Source: Rhizobium cauense
Lineage (GTDB): Bacteria; Pseudomonadota; Alphaproteobacteria; Rhizobiales; Rhizobiaceae
DNA length: 64,000 nt
NCBI RefSeq assembly: GCF_019511525.1
Contig: NZ_JAEUAT010000002.1
Coordinates: 496,001 to 560,000, forward strand
Direction of reading: 5' to 3'
Shown here: in pieces, positions 43,505-53,874 of the stretch
Layout: each line of letters begins with the position of its first letter
Numbering within the stretch: position 1 is the first letter of the stretch
Notes under the pieces: model-generated
Told to the model about the DNA's origin: nothing
Database searches by the model: none
Seen by the model: the letters and a program-made list of their open reading frames with translations, nothing else
Made by a program: the position numbers and the translations under genes

Positions 43505-44770
43505 TTGGCATCTCGTATGACATCGGCCGGCGTTCTGTCGCTTGCCCTATTTTCAAGCCTGGCGCAGCCGTCCTTCGCGGGCGGTCTGGAGCGCGGTGGT
43601 TATAATATCGATCTGCTCTTCGACCAGTCGCGGTTTTCGGCACAGTCGGCCGTGATCTACGTCATGCCGCAGCGTGAACTGAAGAATGTGCAGGACAATC
43701 CCAACCAGCGCGGAGATCTGAACGGTAGATCCCATACGGCGGACGACACTGAGAATTATGCAGTGCCGTACGTCGGATTCAAGGCAGGATACGAAGGCGT
43801 CGACTGCCTGTTCGATTATTCCGAGCCGTTCGGTGCTCACACCAATCCTGGCGTAAACTGGGCGGGTGCCAACAACAACGTAGAGACGAAGGTCAACAGC
43901 GAGAACTACGCTGCGACCTGTTCCTACAAGTTTGACGTCGGTCCGGGACAGCTACGCCTCATTGGCGGCGGCTTCTATCAGCGTATTGACGGCTTCCAGG
44001 AGAAGCTGATTGCTCCCATTCCGTTTCCCGCTTCAACGCTCTTTAGCGGCGTTGGTCGCCTCGACTTGGATGACGACGGATATGGATGGAGAACGGGCGT
44101 TGCATACGAAATACCCGAGTATGCTATGCGGGCAAGCCTCGTATACAACAGTAGGGTAAAGTACGACGATCTCCAGGGAGTGGTCGACCTTACGCAAGTG
44201 CCGCGGTCCGTCGATCCGACCAATCTTTTCCTCGGTCGAAAGACAGATGTGTACGGTTCCGCTGAGGCGCCCGACTCCCTCGAGTTGAAGCTTCAGAGCG
44301 GTATTGCGCCCGATTGGTTAGCCTTCGGATCCGTGAAGTGGACAAATTGGAGTGTCCTACAATCCATCCCACTGTGCCCGACGTCCACGAAGGGGCTGAT
44401 TGCTTGCACGCCCTCCAGCCGCGCAAAGCTCACGTCGCTTGACCTGCTGTATCAGGATGGCTGGACTATTACGGGCGGCATTGGTCACAAGTTCAACGAA
44501 CAGTGGACCGGTGCTGTCAGTCTCACTTGGGATCGCGGCACGAGCCATGGCTACGGTGCGCAGACAGACAGCTGGACCGTTGGTGTTGGTGCTGCCTACA
44601 ACCCGACGCAGAACATCGAATGGCGTCTTGCCGGCGCCCTTGGTGTCCTGACGAGCGGCTCCTCAGGTGTCCTGGTTCAAGATGGCGTCACCTACGGCAA
44701 TGACGTCTCCTACGACTTCGGCAACGATCTCGTGGCCGCCGTCTCGACCAGCATCAAGGTGAAATTCTAA
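43505..44770 (+). CDS. FadL/OmpP1-family outer-membrane transport protein
   Basis: 421 residues from TTG 43505, preceded by GGGGGAGA. An ATG at 43376 further out lacks a site and would spoil the signal peptide. The signal peptide (ASRMTSAGVLSLALFSSLAQPSFAGG) is followed by GGYNIDLLFDQSRF and many beta strands, ending in the aromatic VSTSIKVKF beta-barrel signature. The family imports long-chain fatty acids and other hydrophobic molecules; substrate here is unknown. Confidence 0.88.
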   Translation: MASRMTSAGVLSLALFSSLAQPSFAGGLERGGYNIDLLFDQSRFSAQSAVIYVMPQRELKNVQDNPNQRGDLNGRSHTADDTENYAVPYVGFKAGYEGVDCLFDYSEPFGAHTNPGVNWAGANNNVETKVNSENYAATCSYKFDVGPGQLRLIGGGFYQRIDGFQEKLIAPIPFPASTLFSGVGRLDLDDDGYGWRTGVAYEIPEYAMRASLVYNSRVKYDDLQGVVDLTQVPRSVDPTNLFLGRKTDVYGSAEAPDSLELKLQSGIAPDWLAFGSVKWTNWSVLQSIPLCPTSTKGLIACTPSSRAKLTSLDLLYQDGWTITGGIGHKFNEQWTGAVSLTWDRGTSHGYGAQTDSWTVGVGAAYNPTQNIEWRLAGALGVLTSGSSGVLVQDGVTYGNDVSYDFGNDLVAAVSTSIKVKF

Positions 44771-44793
44771 GTTTCAAAGATGAGCCTCAGATC

Positions 44794-44820
44794 AGCCCGG
44801 CAAAATTGCCGGGCTTTTCT
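44794..44820 (+). terminator. Terminator after fadL-type gene
   Basis: AGCCCGGC and GCCGGGCT pair around AAAATT, followed by TTTTC. The bases from 44821 to 45005 show no gene. Confidence 0.88.
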
Positions 44821-45005
44821 TTATGTACGGCTCGTTAAGCATGCCGTTTTGGCGTCTCATTTTGTGACGATTCAGCAACAGTTTTTTACCAGCATTTGAG
44901 TAAGATGATCTCACGATGAAATTGTCCATTTCCCGCCACAAACTAGGCGCAGCGCTATATGCGGGCGAGGGAATGACAGGCGTAGGGTGTGCGTAAAAGA
45001 GTACG

Positions 45006-45476
45006 ATGAGCGAGTTTGTGGCGGGTGCAGTCAGGATCGATGAAGGGTACGGCAGAGATGCCGCCGCTTTCGCCGTTTTCCTTTTCCCGCAAGGCGATTC
45101 CGCCGCAGAAGTTCGCTCTGACGTTGCGCTTCCCTATTTCTCTTTCCCCTCGTTTTCAGATCGGCCGGCGTCATCGGAATCGGCTTCCGGTAACATCGAC
45201 ACAGGTTTGGTCACAATTGGTGATTACCTTTTCTTTGACGGCCAAAAGGCGCATCGCCTGGCCGTGGGAGCGAGGAAAATGGCATCGCGAATGAACCGCG
45301 CCGGGCAGCGGGCGGAAAAGATCGATGCGCTTGGAATTGACGTTCTCGAAGGAGAACTGAAGGCTGGATGCGACGCGGGCAAAGGGGCCTCAGAGCTCAC
45401 CGCGGGATCGCTCGCCGGGAGGAATGCATCTGTGGGGCCAAAGGCCATGCGGGTGGAAGCGAAAGAAACCGAGTGA
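45006..45476 (+). CDS. Doubtful ORF upstream of exoR
   Basis: A 156-codon frame that stops two bases before the exoR start. It is rich in alanine and acidic residues and has no recognised domain or signal peptide. It may be a real gene coupled to exoR or simply an open frame across a long exoR leader. The ORF has no clear ribosome site at ATG 45006. Confidence 0.3.
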   Translation: MSEFVAGAVRIDEGYGRDAAAFAVFLFPQGDSAAEVRSDVALPYFSFPSFSDRPASSESASGNIDTGLVTIGDYLFFDGQKAHRLAVGARKMASRMNRAGQRAEKIDALGIDVLEGELKAGCDAGKGASELTAGSLAGRNASVGPKAMRVEAKETE

Positions 45477-45477
45477 A

Positions 45478-46281
45478 ATGCTGACGTCCGAGTTCAGACC
45501 TTTCAGATTGATGCTTGCGGGGCTTTGCATAGCCTGTTCGGCGGCGGTTGCTTCGCCGGCGGGCGCATTTGACATCAAGTCGGGCGTTTCGAAGGAGTCC
45601 GGCCCCTTCGATCTCTTCAAGTTCGGCTTCAAGGCCTACAAGAATGGTCAGAAGGAAGAAGCGGTCGAAGCTTATAAGTATGCAGCCGAGAAGGGGCATA
45701 CTGGTTCCCGCTGGGCGCTGGCGAACATGTATGCAGACGGCGACGGCGTCGCGCAGGATGACTTCGAGGCATTCAAGATTTACAGCGAGATCGCACAGCA
45801 GGGGGTCGAACCCGGCTCCGAGGATACTGGCTTCTTCGTCAACGCGTTGCTCTCGCTTGCCAACTATTACAAGCACGGAATTCCCGGCAGCCCTATTAAG
45901 ACCGATCTCAGCCAGGCGCGTCAGCTCTACTTCCAGGTTGCTTCGACATTTGGCGTGCCTGAGGCGCAGTTCCAGCTGGCGCAGATGATGCTGGCTGGCC
46001 AGGGCGGCGGCACCAGCACACAGCAGGCGAAGAAGTGGCTCAATCAGGCCCGCAAGAGCGGCCATCCCGGTGCCATGGCTGTCTTCGGCAACATCCTGTT
46101 TCAGGAAGGGCAGGCTGCCAACGGGCTCGCCCTGATGACCGCTGCGCTCGACCGCTGCAAGCCGAAGGACTGCAGCTGGATGGAGTCGCTGCAGGAACAG
46201 GCTTTCTCGGTCGCAACGGAAAGTGACCGCCGCTCGGCTGTCGCGCTTTCTCACAAGATCGCTGCTAGCGGCACCGACTAG
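45478..46281 (+). CDS. exoR: ExoR, periplasmic regulator of exopolysaccharide and symbiosis genes
   Basis: 267 residues from ATG 45478. It has a signal peptide ending near SPAGAFD, then Sel1-like repeats: SGPFDLFKFGFKAYKNGQKEEAVEAYKYAAEKGHTGSRWALANMYADGDGV, EAFKIYSEIAQQGVEPGSEDTGFFVNAL, and later repeats. This is close to Sinorhizobium ExoR throughout. ExoR binds the ExoS sensor in the periplasm and represses the ExoS-ChvI system, so controlling succinoglycan, flagella and acid response. It is convergent with xthA, with two bases between stops. Confidence 0.95.
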   Translation: MLTSEFRPFRLMLAGLCIACSAAVASPAGAFDIKSGVSKESGPFDLFKFGFKAYKNGQKEEAVEAYKYAAEKGHTGSRWALANMYADGDGVAQDDFEAFKIYSEIAQQGVEPGSEDTGFFVNALLSLANYYKHGIPGSPIKTDLSQARQLYFQVASTFGVPEAQFQLAQMMLAGQGGGTSTQQAKKWLNQARKSGHPGAMAVFGNILFQEGQAANGLALMTAALDRCKPKDCSWMESLQEQAFSVATESDRRSAVALSHKIAASGTD

Positions 46282-46283
46282 AG

Positions 46284-47075
46284 TCAGGCCGCAAAATCGA
46301 AGTAGGCCACGACGGGCACGTGGTCCGACGGCTTCTCCCAGGCACGAACATGTTTCTCGATTGCCGATGACGTCATGCGGTCGGCAGCTTCCGGCGAAAG
46401 CAGGAGGTGGTCGATGCGGATGCCGTTGTTCTTCTGCCATGCGCCCGCCTGATAATCCCAGAACGAGTAAAGCTGCGTGGCATCCGTTGTCGCGCGAACG
46501 GCATCGGTCAATCCAAGCGCTTCAAGTCGACGGAAAGACTGGCGTGTCTGCGGCAGGAACAGCGCATCGTTCTCCCAAACTTTCGGATCGAAGCAATCGT
46601 GCGGCTCTGGGATGACGTTGTAGTCACCGGCCAGGATCAGGATTTCCTCGTAGGCCAGGCGCTCGGCCGCGAACGCGCGTAAGCGCTCCATCCAGGCGAG
46701 CTTGTAGGTGTATTTCTCCGTTTCAACAGGATTGCCGTTCGGCAGGTAAAGGCAGCATACACGCGCCACCCGATTGCCCGGCAGCGAAAAGACGGCTTCC
46801 AGAAAGCGGGCCTGCTCGTCGAGCGGATCGCCCGGCAGTCCGCGACTTACTTCATCGGGCTTGGTCTTGGAGAGGATCGCGACCCCATTGAAGCCTTTCT
46901 GGCCATGTGTCTCTACGTGATAGCCCATGGCTTCGATTTCGAGCCTCGGAAATCCCTCGTCGATCGTCTTGATCTCCTGCAGGCAGACGATATCGGGATT
47001 GGAGTCTTTCAACCACTGTGTCAGGTTGTCGATGCGCGCCTTGACGCCGTTTATGTTCCAGGTCGCGATCTTCAT
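46284..47075 (-). CDS. xthA: Exodeoxyribonuclease III
   Basis: 263 residues. The AP-endonuclease fold is clear: MKIATWNINGVKARI, LQEIKT (metal Glu), GFNGVAIL, LAGDYNVIPEPHDCFDP (Asp and Asn) and the closing SDHVPVVAYF with the catalytic His. The enzyme cuts DNA at abasic sites during base-excision repair. The gene is alone. Confidence 0.95.
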   Translation of the reverse strand: MKIATWNINGVKARIDNLTQWLKDSNPDIVCLQEIKTIDEGFPRLEIEAMGYHVETHGQKGFNGVAILSKTKPDEVSRGLPGDPLDEQARFLEAVFSLPGNRVARVCCLYLPNGNPVETEKYTYKLAWMERLRAFAAERLAYEEILILAGDYNVIPEPHDCFDPKVWENDALFLPQTRQSFRRLEALGLTDAVRATTDATQLYSFWDYQAGAWQKNNGIRIDHLLLSPEAADRMTSSAIEKHVRAWEKPSDHVPVVAYFDFAA

Positions 47076-47139
47076 GGAGTGTCCTGTTCCGCTTCGTCGG
47101 CTTCTTGTATCGCGGTCTTTCTAGCGCGGACAAGACTAT

Positions 47140-47172
47140 AAACCGGCCGGAAGGAATTCTTCGGCCGGTTCG
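47140..47172 (-). terminator. erpA terminator
   Basis: AACCGGCCG and CGGCCGGTT, with AAG/CTT inside, form a long stem with one bulge around GAATT. Read on the minus strand it follows erpA and ends in TTTATAG. Confidence 0.75.
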
Positions 47173-47194
47173 ATGTGGATACCTGGGAGAGGGG

Positions 47195-47527
47195 CTAGAT
47201 CGAGAAGCTTGTGCCGCAGCCGCAGCTTGCAACCGCATTGGGATTCTTGATCTGAAAGGATTGACCGAGGAGATTGTCGACGAAGTCGATCTCTGATCCG
47301 GCCATGTAGACCAGTGAGAGACTATCGATCAGCACCTTCGCGTCGTTCTTTTCAACGATGGTGTCGTCGTCCTGCGCATCATCGGCAAGGTCGAATTTAT
47401 AGGAAAAGCCCGAACAACCGCCGCCTTCCACGGAAACGCGCAACGCGTTCTTCCCGGGTTCGGTGCCGACGATTGCCGCGATTCGTTTTGCCGCGGCATC
47501 GGAAAGGGTTACACTTACGTCCGTCAT
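47195..47527 (-). CDS. erpA: Iron-sulfur cluster insertion protein ErpA
   Basis: 110 residues from ATG 47527 (MTDVSVTLSDAAAKRIAAI); the upstream in-frame residues are not part of the family. The three cluster-binding cysteines are visible in EGGGCSGFSYKF and the C-terminal ASCGCGTSFSI. A-type carriers pass iron-sulfur clusters to target enzymes. It diverges from dgt. Confidence 0.93.
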   Translation of the reverse strand: MTDVSVTLSDAAAKRIAAIVGTEPGKNALRVSVEGGGCSGFSYKFDLADDAQDDDTIVEKNDAKVLIDSLSLVYMAGSEIDFVDNLLGQSFQIKNPNAVASCGCGTSFSI

Positions 47528-47740
47528 GTTTGCTCCTGCCGGGGTCAAGATCCGGAGAGAATACCTGTTAGCCGCTGGTTTCAAACGGCTGATTTCAAAG
47601 CTACTTACGCTCTATACCACGAAAGCGAAGGTTCGGGCAAAATGACTGCGAAAGCATCACTTTGCCGTTTATGCTCTCTATAGGTATGAAGAGCGAAACG
47701 CGGCGTCAATGGGCGGCTGCATATCGGGCAACGGTGACGA

Positions 47741-48958
47741 ATGACGATCGACAGGCATGCTTTGGGATACGGCAACAGCGACACGGCGGTCTATGCGTCC
47801 GATCCCTGGGCGACGCGCGGAAGGCTCTATCCCGAGGATCTCAGCCCAACTCGTTCCGAGTTCCAGCGTGACCGCGACCGCATTGTTCACACGACCGCAT
47901 TTCGGCGATTGAAGCACAAGACGCAGGTCTTCATCGCCCAGGATGGTGACCACTACCGGACCCGGCTGACACACACGATCGAGGTTGCGCAGGTGGCGAG
48001 AGCGCTTGCGAGGGCTTTGAGGCTGGATGAGGACCTCGCGGAAGGCGTGGCGCTCGTGCACGATTTTGGCCACACGCCTTTCGGCCATACCGGCGAGGAT
48101 GCGCTGCACGAGGTTCTGCTGCCCTATGGCGGCTTCGATCACAACGCCCAGTCGTTGCGTATCGTCACCAAGCTTGAGCGCCGCTATGCCGATTTCGACG
48201 GTATCAATCTGACGTGGGAAAGTCTGGAAGGTCTCGTCAAGCACAACGGCCCGCTCCTGACGAAGGATGGTGTTGGCACGCGCGGGCCGGTTCCTCAGCC
48301 GATCCTGGATTATTGCGAGATCCACGATCTGGAATTGGATACCTATGCAAGCCTTGAGGCGCAGGTGGCCGCGATCGCCGACGATATCGCCTACAATACG
48401 CATGATATCGACGACGGGCTTCGCTCCGGCTACCTGACCTTCGATATGCTGGAGGAGATCCCGTTTCTGGCGGGGCTGATGGCCGAGGTGCGGGAGCGCC
48501 ACCCAAATCTCGAGGCCAGCCGCTTTACACACGAGATCATGCGCCGCCAGATTACCCGCATGGTCGAGGACGTCATTTCCGTTGCCCAGCGTGGTCTTGC
48601 GGAGATCAAGCCGAAAAGCGCGACGGATGTTCGCCAAGCCAATCGGGTGATCGCGACTTTCTCCGACGAAATGTCGGAAACCGACCGGCAGATCAAGGCG
48701 ATGCTTTTCAAACGCATCTACCGGCATCCCGAGATCATGCGCATCCGTGCCGGTGCCGCGCAGATCGTGACTGATCTCTTCGGTGCCTACATGGCCAATC
48801 CGCAGGAGATGCAGAGCCACTATTGGGTGGATCATATCGCTGGACTTGCCGAAGCGGCGAGGGCGCGCCATGTGGGCGATTATCTGGCGGGGATGACCGA
48901 CACCTACGCGATCAGCGCCCACAGGCGATTGTTTGACCACACTCCGGATTTGCGATAG
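47741..48958 (+). CDS. dgt: Deoxyguanosinetriphosphate triphosphohydrolase-like protein
   Basis: 405 residues. The HD-domain metal site is clear: [32 protein letters not shown] and [19 protein letters not shown] (about residues 95-125), with a later [16 protein letters not shown]. It hydrolyses dNTPs to the nucleoside and triphosphate. It begins the long + strand run; argS starts 65 bases later. Confidence 0.95.
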   Translation: MTIDRHALGYGNSDTAVYASDPWATRGRLYPEDLSPTRSEFQRDRDRIVHTTAFRRLKHKTQVFIAQDGDHYRTRLTHTIEVAQVARALARALRLDEDLAEGVALVHDFGHTPFGHTGEDALHEVLLPYGGFDHNAQSLRIVTKLERRYADFDGINLTWESLEGLVKHNGPLLTKDGVGTRGPVPQPILDYCEIHDLELDTYASLEAQVAAIADDIAYNTHDIDDGLRSGYLTFDMLEEIPFLAGLMAEVRERHPNLEASRFTHEIMRRQITRMVEDVISVAQRGLAEIKPKSATDVRQANRVIATFSDEMSETDRQIKAMLFKRIYRHPEIMRIRAGAAQIVTDLFGAYMANPQEMQSHYWVDHIAGLAEAARARHVGDYLAGMTDTYAISAHRRLFDHTPDLR

Positions 48959-49023
48959 GCAGCGGTCGCCCGGCCAAGACCGGACAAATGCCTTGTGGCA
49001 CAGCCTATGCATGGAAGAGTGCG

Positions 49024-50781
49024 ATGAACCTTTTTACCGATTTCGACGCCAGGATTAAAACCGCCCTTGAACAGATCGATCTGGTCAAGGAGAAGCGATC
49101 CGAGCTGGATTTCGGCCGCATCGCGATCGAGCCGCCCCGCGATCCAAGCCACGGTGATGTTGCGACGAACGCCGCGATGGTGTTGGCAAAGCCGCTCGGG
49201 ACAAATCCGCGCGCTCTCGCGGAGATCATCACGGAGAAGTTGAAGGAAGACGCCGACGTTGCTGATGTCTCGGTGGCTGGCCCCGGCTTCATCAACATCA
49301 GGCTCTCCGTCGGCTACTGGCAGCGCCTGCTCGCTTCGATGATCGAGGCTGGTACGGACTACGGGCGCTCTGAGCTCGGCGCCGGCAAGCGCGTGAACGT
49401 CGAATATGTATCGGCCAACCCGACCGGGCCCATGCACGTCGGCCACTGCCGCGGCGCTGTTGTCGGCGACGCGTTGGCCAATCTGCTTTCCTTCGCCGGC
49501 TTCGAGGTCGTAAAGGAATACTACATCAACGACGCCGGCTCTCAAATCGACGTCCTGGCGCGCTCTGTCTTCCTGCGTTATCGCGAAGCGCTTGGTGAGA
49601 AGATCGGAGAGATTCCGTCTGGACTTTATCCGGGCGACTACCTCATTCCGGTCGGGCAGTCACTGGCCCGTGACTACGGTGTAAAGCTGCACAACATGCC
49701 GGAAGACCAGTGGATGCCGCTCGTCAAGGATCGCACTATCGACGCGATGATGGCGATGATCCGCGAGGATCTGGATGCGTTGAATGTGCATCATGATGTC
49801 TTCTTTTCGGAGCGCACGCTGCATGCAAACGGCGCAGCCGCGATCCGTACGGCAATCAACGACCTGACATTCAAGGGGCACGTCTACAAGGGCACGCTGC
49901 CTCCGCCGAAGGGCCAGCTGCCGGAGGATTGGGAAGATCGCGAACAGACGCTTTTCCGCTCCACGGAAGTTGGTGATGATATGGATCGGCCGCTGATCAA
50001 GTCTGACGGCTCCTACACCTATTTCGCTGCTGACGTCGCCTACTTCAAGAACAAATTTGACCGTGATTTCAACGAGATGATCTATGTTCTCGGTGCCGAC
50101 CATGGCGGCTATGTGAAACGCCTGGAGGCTGTCGCTCGGGGCGTTTCCGAAGGTAAGGCAAAGCTGACGGTTCTTCTTTGCCAGCTCGTGAAGCTGTTCC
50201 GCAACGGCGAGCCGGTCAAGATGTCGAAGCGCTCGGGTGACTTCGTGACGCTCCGCGATGTCGTCGAGGAAGTCGGTCGCGATTCGGTTCGTTTCATGAT
50301 GCTCTACCGGAAAAGTTCGGAACCGCTGGACTTCGATTTCGCCAAAGTAACGGAGCAGTCGAAGGATAATCCGGTGTTCTACGTGCAGTATGCGCATGCG
50401 CGCTGCATGTCTGTTTTCCGTCAGGCGAAAGAGGCGTTTCCTGACCTCGATGTTACCCCCGCCGACCTTGCGAAAGCGGTTGCAGGCATCTCGGATCCCG
50501 CGGAATTGCAAATGGTTGCGAAGGCCGCGGAGTTTCCACGCTTGGTTGAGTCGGCGGCACAGTCACAGGAGCCGCATCGCGTCGTATTTTACCTCTATGA
50601 TCTGGCTAGTTCTTTCCATGCGCACTGGAATAAAGGCAAGGATCAAGTAGACTTACGATTTATTAACGATAAGAACCGAGAATCGAGTATAGCCAGATTA
50701 GGGCTGGTGTACGCCGTTGCGTCGGTTTTGAAGTCGGGACTTGCCATTGCGGGTACGGCTGCACCGGACGAGATGCGGTAG
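49024..50781 (+). CDS. argS: Arginyl-tRNA synthetase
   Basis: 585 residues from ATG 49024 ([16 protein letters not shown]). The N-terminal add-1 domain, the HIGH-type [20 protein letters not shown] (about 130-149), the [12 protein letters not shown] box and the C-terminal DALR anticodon domain are in order. It charges tRNA-Arg. The SPOR-domain gene follows 53 bases later. Confidence 0.97.
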   Translation: MNLFTDFDARIKTALEQIDLVKEKRSELDFGRIAIEPPRDPSHGDVATNAAMVLAKPLGTNPRALAEIITEKLKEDADVADVSVAGPGFINIRLSVGYWQRLLASMIEAGTDYGRSELGAGKRVNVEYVSANPTGPMHVGHCRGAVVGDALANLLSFAGFEVVKEYYINDAGSQIDVLARSVFLRYREALGEKIGEIPSGLYPGDYLIPVGQSLARDYGVKLHNMPEDQWMPLVKDRTIDAMMAMIREDLDALNVHHDVFFSERTLHANGAAAIRTAINDLTFKGHVYKGTLPPPKGQLPEDWEDREQTLFRSTEVGDDMDRPLIKSDGSYTYFAADVAYFKNKFDRDFNEMIYVLGADHGGYVKRLEAVARGVSEGKAKLTVLLCQLVKLFRNGEPVKMSKRSGDFVTLRDVVEEVGRDSVRFMMLYRKSSEPLDFDFAKVTEQSKDNPVFYVQYAHARCMSVFRQAKEAFPDLDVTPADLAKAVAGISDPAELQMVAKAAEFPRLVESAAQSQEPHRVVFYLYDLASSFHAHWNKGKDQVDLRFINDKNRESSIARLGLVYAVASVLKSGLAIAGTAAPDEMR

Positions 50782-50834
50782 CGTCACCATTTACCCACAA
50801 TGCTCTGGCATAAACCTTAGCAGTTGCGAGTGGG

Positions 50835-53768
50835 ATGAGTATGGCAGACAAGCAGCGGGCGTATGACACGCGTAAGAATACGGACCTCTTTGCCGACGAT
50901 GATCCTTTGGCGGAACTTGCCCGCATCGTCGGCTTCGAACCGAGAGTAGCAGCCAACACCGTTGACGATGCGCCCCGGCAGGAGCCAGCGTTCAATCTTG
51001 AGGATGAGTTGTTGCGCGAGTTTGAGCGCTACGATGAACCTCAGGTCGCAGCTTTTGATCGTATGCCCGAGCCGGCATTCGAGCAAACGGTTGCGCTTCC
51101 GGGGGGTGACGTCGATGTCACTCCGATTGCTTCGGTTGAGCCCGAATTTCCCATCGAGCCCGAGGCTGTCGTCGAGCCGGTTAGCCAGTCGCCGGAAGCC
51201 GCCTCCAACCTGACATCTGCTGTCTGGGCGTCGAATGCCATCCGTCAGTCGGAGCCAGTCACAGGCGGCGCTCGCGATCTGATCGAAGAGCTTGAGATGT
51301 CGATCAGCGCGTCGCCGGCTCCGGTCACGCCGGACGCTCCGTCTGCCAAGGCGCCGCAGTGGTCAGCGGCCAGCATCCGGCTACCGATCGCAAACTTCCA
51401 TCCCGCGCGTCGCGATGAACCGACACCGCCGATTGTTGCTCCGGCGCCTGTTGCGGTCGAGCCGACCGTTGATGCGGCGGAGAGTGTTGCCGCGTTTGAA
51501 ATGCCGGTCGCAGCAGGATTCCCTGCTGAGATCGATCGGCACGAAGAGCCGGAAGCGGCCTCCACCCCGGCGGTTGTCGAGCCTCTTATCGATCATAGCG
51601 CCTTCGATCTGGCCGCGGCCACGAAAGATGGCGTCGTCCAGGCAGACGCAGCGCTGACGGAAGCGGCTCCGACCGAAATCGACGATATCGCTTTCGATAT
51701 CGACGAACTCCTCGCGGACGTGTCGCAATACCCTGTTCCGGAACGTCAGGTCGCGCCAGGCGAGGACCTCGCCGAGACGCCGCGTTCACCTGAGCCTGTC
51801 GGCCTGGTCACTCCCGTGGTTGCTCCGATGCCGAAACCGGTTGCGCAGCCTGTGCCTGCCGCAGTTGCCAAGAGCGAGCCCGAAGGCGACGATCCTTTCG
51901 CCGGTCATGACTTCGAACTCGATCTCGAAGGTATCGAGCTGGAGCTGGCCGATTTTGACTTTGCGGATCCGGTCAAGGCGCAGTCGCAGCCTGTCGAGCC
52001 GCCAAGATCTCAGGTTCAGATCGACAGCGTTGCACCGCAGTCAGCTTCCCCGATCGCTACCTTCCAGCCAGCCGCTCCGGTCGCTCCCGCCTCTGTGATC
52101 CGACAGGCCCCCGAACAGGTAGCTGTCACCAGACAGCCGGCGACACCTGCCTTCTCGGCAGACGCCGGCGATGACCTCCCGTTTGACCCATCCATGATCT
52201 CTGATGCGGAATATCATCCGGAAGCGGTCGAAGAGATGCACGTGCCTGTGCTGCCGCCGGTCGAGCAGCCGGAGCCGGTCGTTGCGACCTCCGATTTCGA
52301 TTTCGACGTTGATGCCGAGATCGCAAATCTCCTCACTCCGGCGAAGCCGGCTGAAGCACCGGCGAAGGCTGCCGTCGAGGAATGGCGTACTCGTGCGCCG
52401 ATTTCCGTAGCGCCGAGCACGATGACAGCTGCTCCGGTAGCCAAGCAGGCGCCGTTGCAGAGTTTCGACGAGTTCGAGCGAGCTCTCGAGGAAGACTTCC
52501 GGCGCAGCGTCAATGAGCCGGTCCAGCGCCGCGAGAACGTCTCGCAGGTTCAGATTCAATCGGCCAGCGAAGCTGAGGACATGAGCCGTGCGCGCTCGAT
52601 GAAGCGGATGCTGGCTGCCGCTGCGGCGATCGTGGTATTTGGTGGCGTCGCCTACGCCGGTTATACGTTCCTGGCGCGTGACGGAGGTCTCGGTATAGCC
52701 TCCGGTGAGCCGCGCGTGATTGTCGCGGACAAGGACCCTGTGAAGGTCGTGCCTGAGAATCCGGGCGGCAAGACTGTCCCCAACCAGGACAAGGCCGTCT
52801 ACGACAGCGTCGGTGGTGCGGCCGCCGAAGCGCCGAAGCAGAAGGCCCTGGTATCAAGTGACGAGCAGCCGGTCGACGTTGTGCAGCGTACGCTGACGCC
52901 GGAGACGCTGCCTGAGGATAATGATGGCGATATCGCAGCGCCGATGTCGACACCGGTCGGTGATACTCAGGATCCGCGCCTGTTGCCGAGCCAGGATACG
53001 GCTGCCGCTGATGACGCCGATGCGAACCAGGCGCCTTCGGTCGCTGCCCGAAAGGTTCGTACGATGATTGTTCGGCCGGATGGCACGCTCGTTGCCCGGG
53101 AAGAGCCGGCTCCGGAAGCGACTGCTCCAAGCCTGCCGAAGGCTACTTCGGTTCAAACGCAGAAGATCACGGCTGGCGCCAAGCCTGCGGGTGGATCTGC
53201 CGCAAGCTTCCCGGCGTCAGCACAGGTCGCTTCTGCAGACATACGGTCGACCCCGGTTGAAGAAACCAAGCCTACGGCGGCACAGGCTCCTTCGGAGAGC
53301 ACGCTGGCCAAGGCCGCCGCAGCGACGCCCGCCAACGTTGACCCGCCGGTCCGGGCGGTGAAGAGCTCCCCTGTTAGTGACACCGCGCCCGCTCCTGCTC
53401 AGCGGCCGACCGTGCAGGCCGCCGAAGCTGCTACCCCGCCCGTCGAGGCGCCGGCAGCCCAGAAGCCCAAGGACGTTGCTGCTGTTTCGCCGGCTGCGAC
53501 ACAGGCTCAACCGGTCGCCGCAGCTGGTGGCTACGGCGTCCAGATCGCATCGCTTCCCTCCGAGGAAGAGGCGAAGAAGTCCTATGCAAGCCTTTCGAAG
53601 AAATTCGCAAGCGTGCTTGGCGGTCGCAGCTATGAGATCCGCAAGGCCGAGATTGCAGGCAAGGGAACATTCTATCGCGTTCGTATCCCGGTGGGATCGA
53701 AGGATGAAGCTGCGGCCGTATGCGAAAAGTACCGTGCCGCAGGCGGTAGTTGCCTTATCTCCAAGTAA
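50835..53768 (+). CDS. SPOR-domain membrane protein
   Basis: 977 residues, very long for the family because of an acidic proline, valine and glutamate-rich cytoplasmic part (residues 1-580). One membrane segment lies near residue 590 (RMLAAAAAIVVFGGVAYAGYTF). A disordered periplasmic linker and a C-terminal SPOR domain follow (GGYGVQIASLPSEEEAKKSYASL to AAVCEKYRAAGGSCLISK). SPOR domains bind denuded glycan strands at the division septum. It lies between argS and nagZ. Confidence 0.92.
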   Translation: MSMADKQRAYDTRKNTDLFADDDPLAELARIVGFEPRVAANTVDDAPRQEPAFNLEDELLREFERYDEPQVAAFDRMPEPAFEQTVALPGGDVDVTPIASVEPEFPIEPEAVVEPVSQSPEAASNLTSAVWASNAIRQSEPVTGGARDLIEELEMSISASPAPVTPDAPSAKAPQWSAASIRLPIANFHPARRDEPTPPIVAPAPVAVEPTVDAAESVAAFEMPVAAGFPAEIDRHEEPEAASTPAVVEPLIDHSAFDLAAATKDGVVQADAALTEAAPTEIDDIAFDIDELLADVSQYPVPERQVAPGEDLAETPRSPEPVGLVTPVVAPMPKPVAQPVPAAVAKSEPEGDDPFAGHDFELDLEGIELELADFDFADPVKAQSQPVEPPRSQVQIDSVAPQSASPIATFQPAAPVAPASVIRQAPEQVAVTRQPATPAFSADAGDDLPFDPSMISDAEYHPEAVEEMHVPVLPPVEQPEPVVATSDFDFDVDAEIANLLTPAKPAEAPAKAAVEEWRTRAPISVAPSTMTAAPVAKQAPLQSFDEFERALEEDFRRSVNEPVQRRENVSQVQIQSASEAEDMSRARSMKRMLAAAAAIVVFGGVAYAGYTFLARDGGLGIASGEPRVIVADKDPVKVVPENPGGKTVPNQDKAVYDSVGGAAAEAPKQKALVSSDEQPVDVVQRTLTPETLPEDNDGDIAAPMSTPVGDTQDPRLLPSQDTAAADDADANQAPSVAARKVRTMIVRPDGTLVAREEPAPEATAPSLPKATSVQTQKITAGAKPAGGSAASFPASAQVASADIRSTPVEETKPTAAQAPSESTLAKAAAATPANVDPPVRAVKSSPVSDTAPAPAQRPTVQAAEAATPPVEAPAAQKPKDVAAVSPAATQAQPVAAAGGYGVQIASLPSEEEAKKSYASLSKKFASVLGGRSYEIRKAEIAGKGTFYRVRIPVGSKDEAAAVCEKYRAAGGSCLISK

Positions 53769-53786
53769 CTTCTGGTCGCGTTATCG

Positions 53787-53820
53787 AAGCGGCGGGCCTG
53801 ACGGTCCGCCGCTTTTTTTG
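53787..53820 (+). terminator. Terminator after the SPOR-domain gene
   Basis: AAGCGGCGG and CCGCCGCTT pair perfectly across a ten-base loop and run into TTTTTTT. Confidence 0.85.
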
Positions 53821-53874
53821 TGAATGCTGGTTGACGCCGCTCGTATTTCCGCGCGGCACCTCTATGATTCGGGT

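Noticed and set aside
47678..49012. 444-codon frame on the minus strand
   Set aside because: Antisense to dgt with its complete HD motif; no family features.
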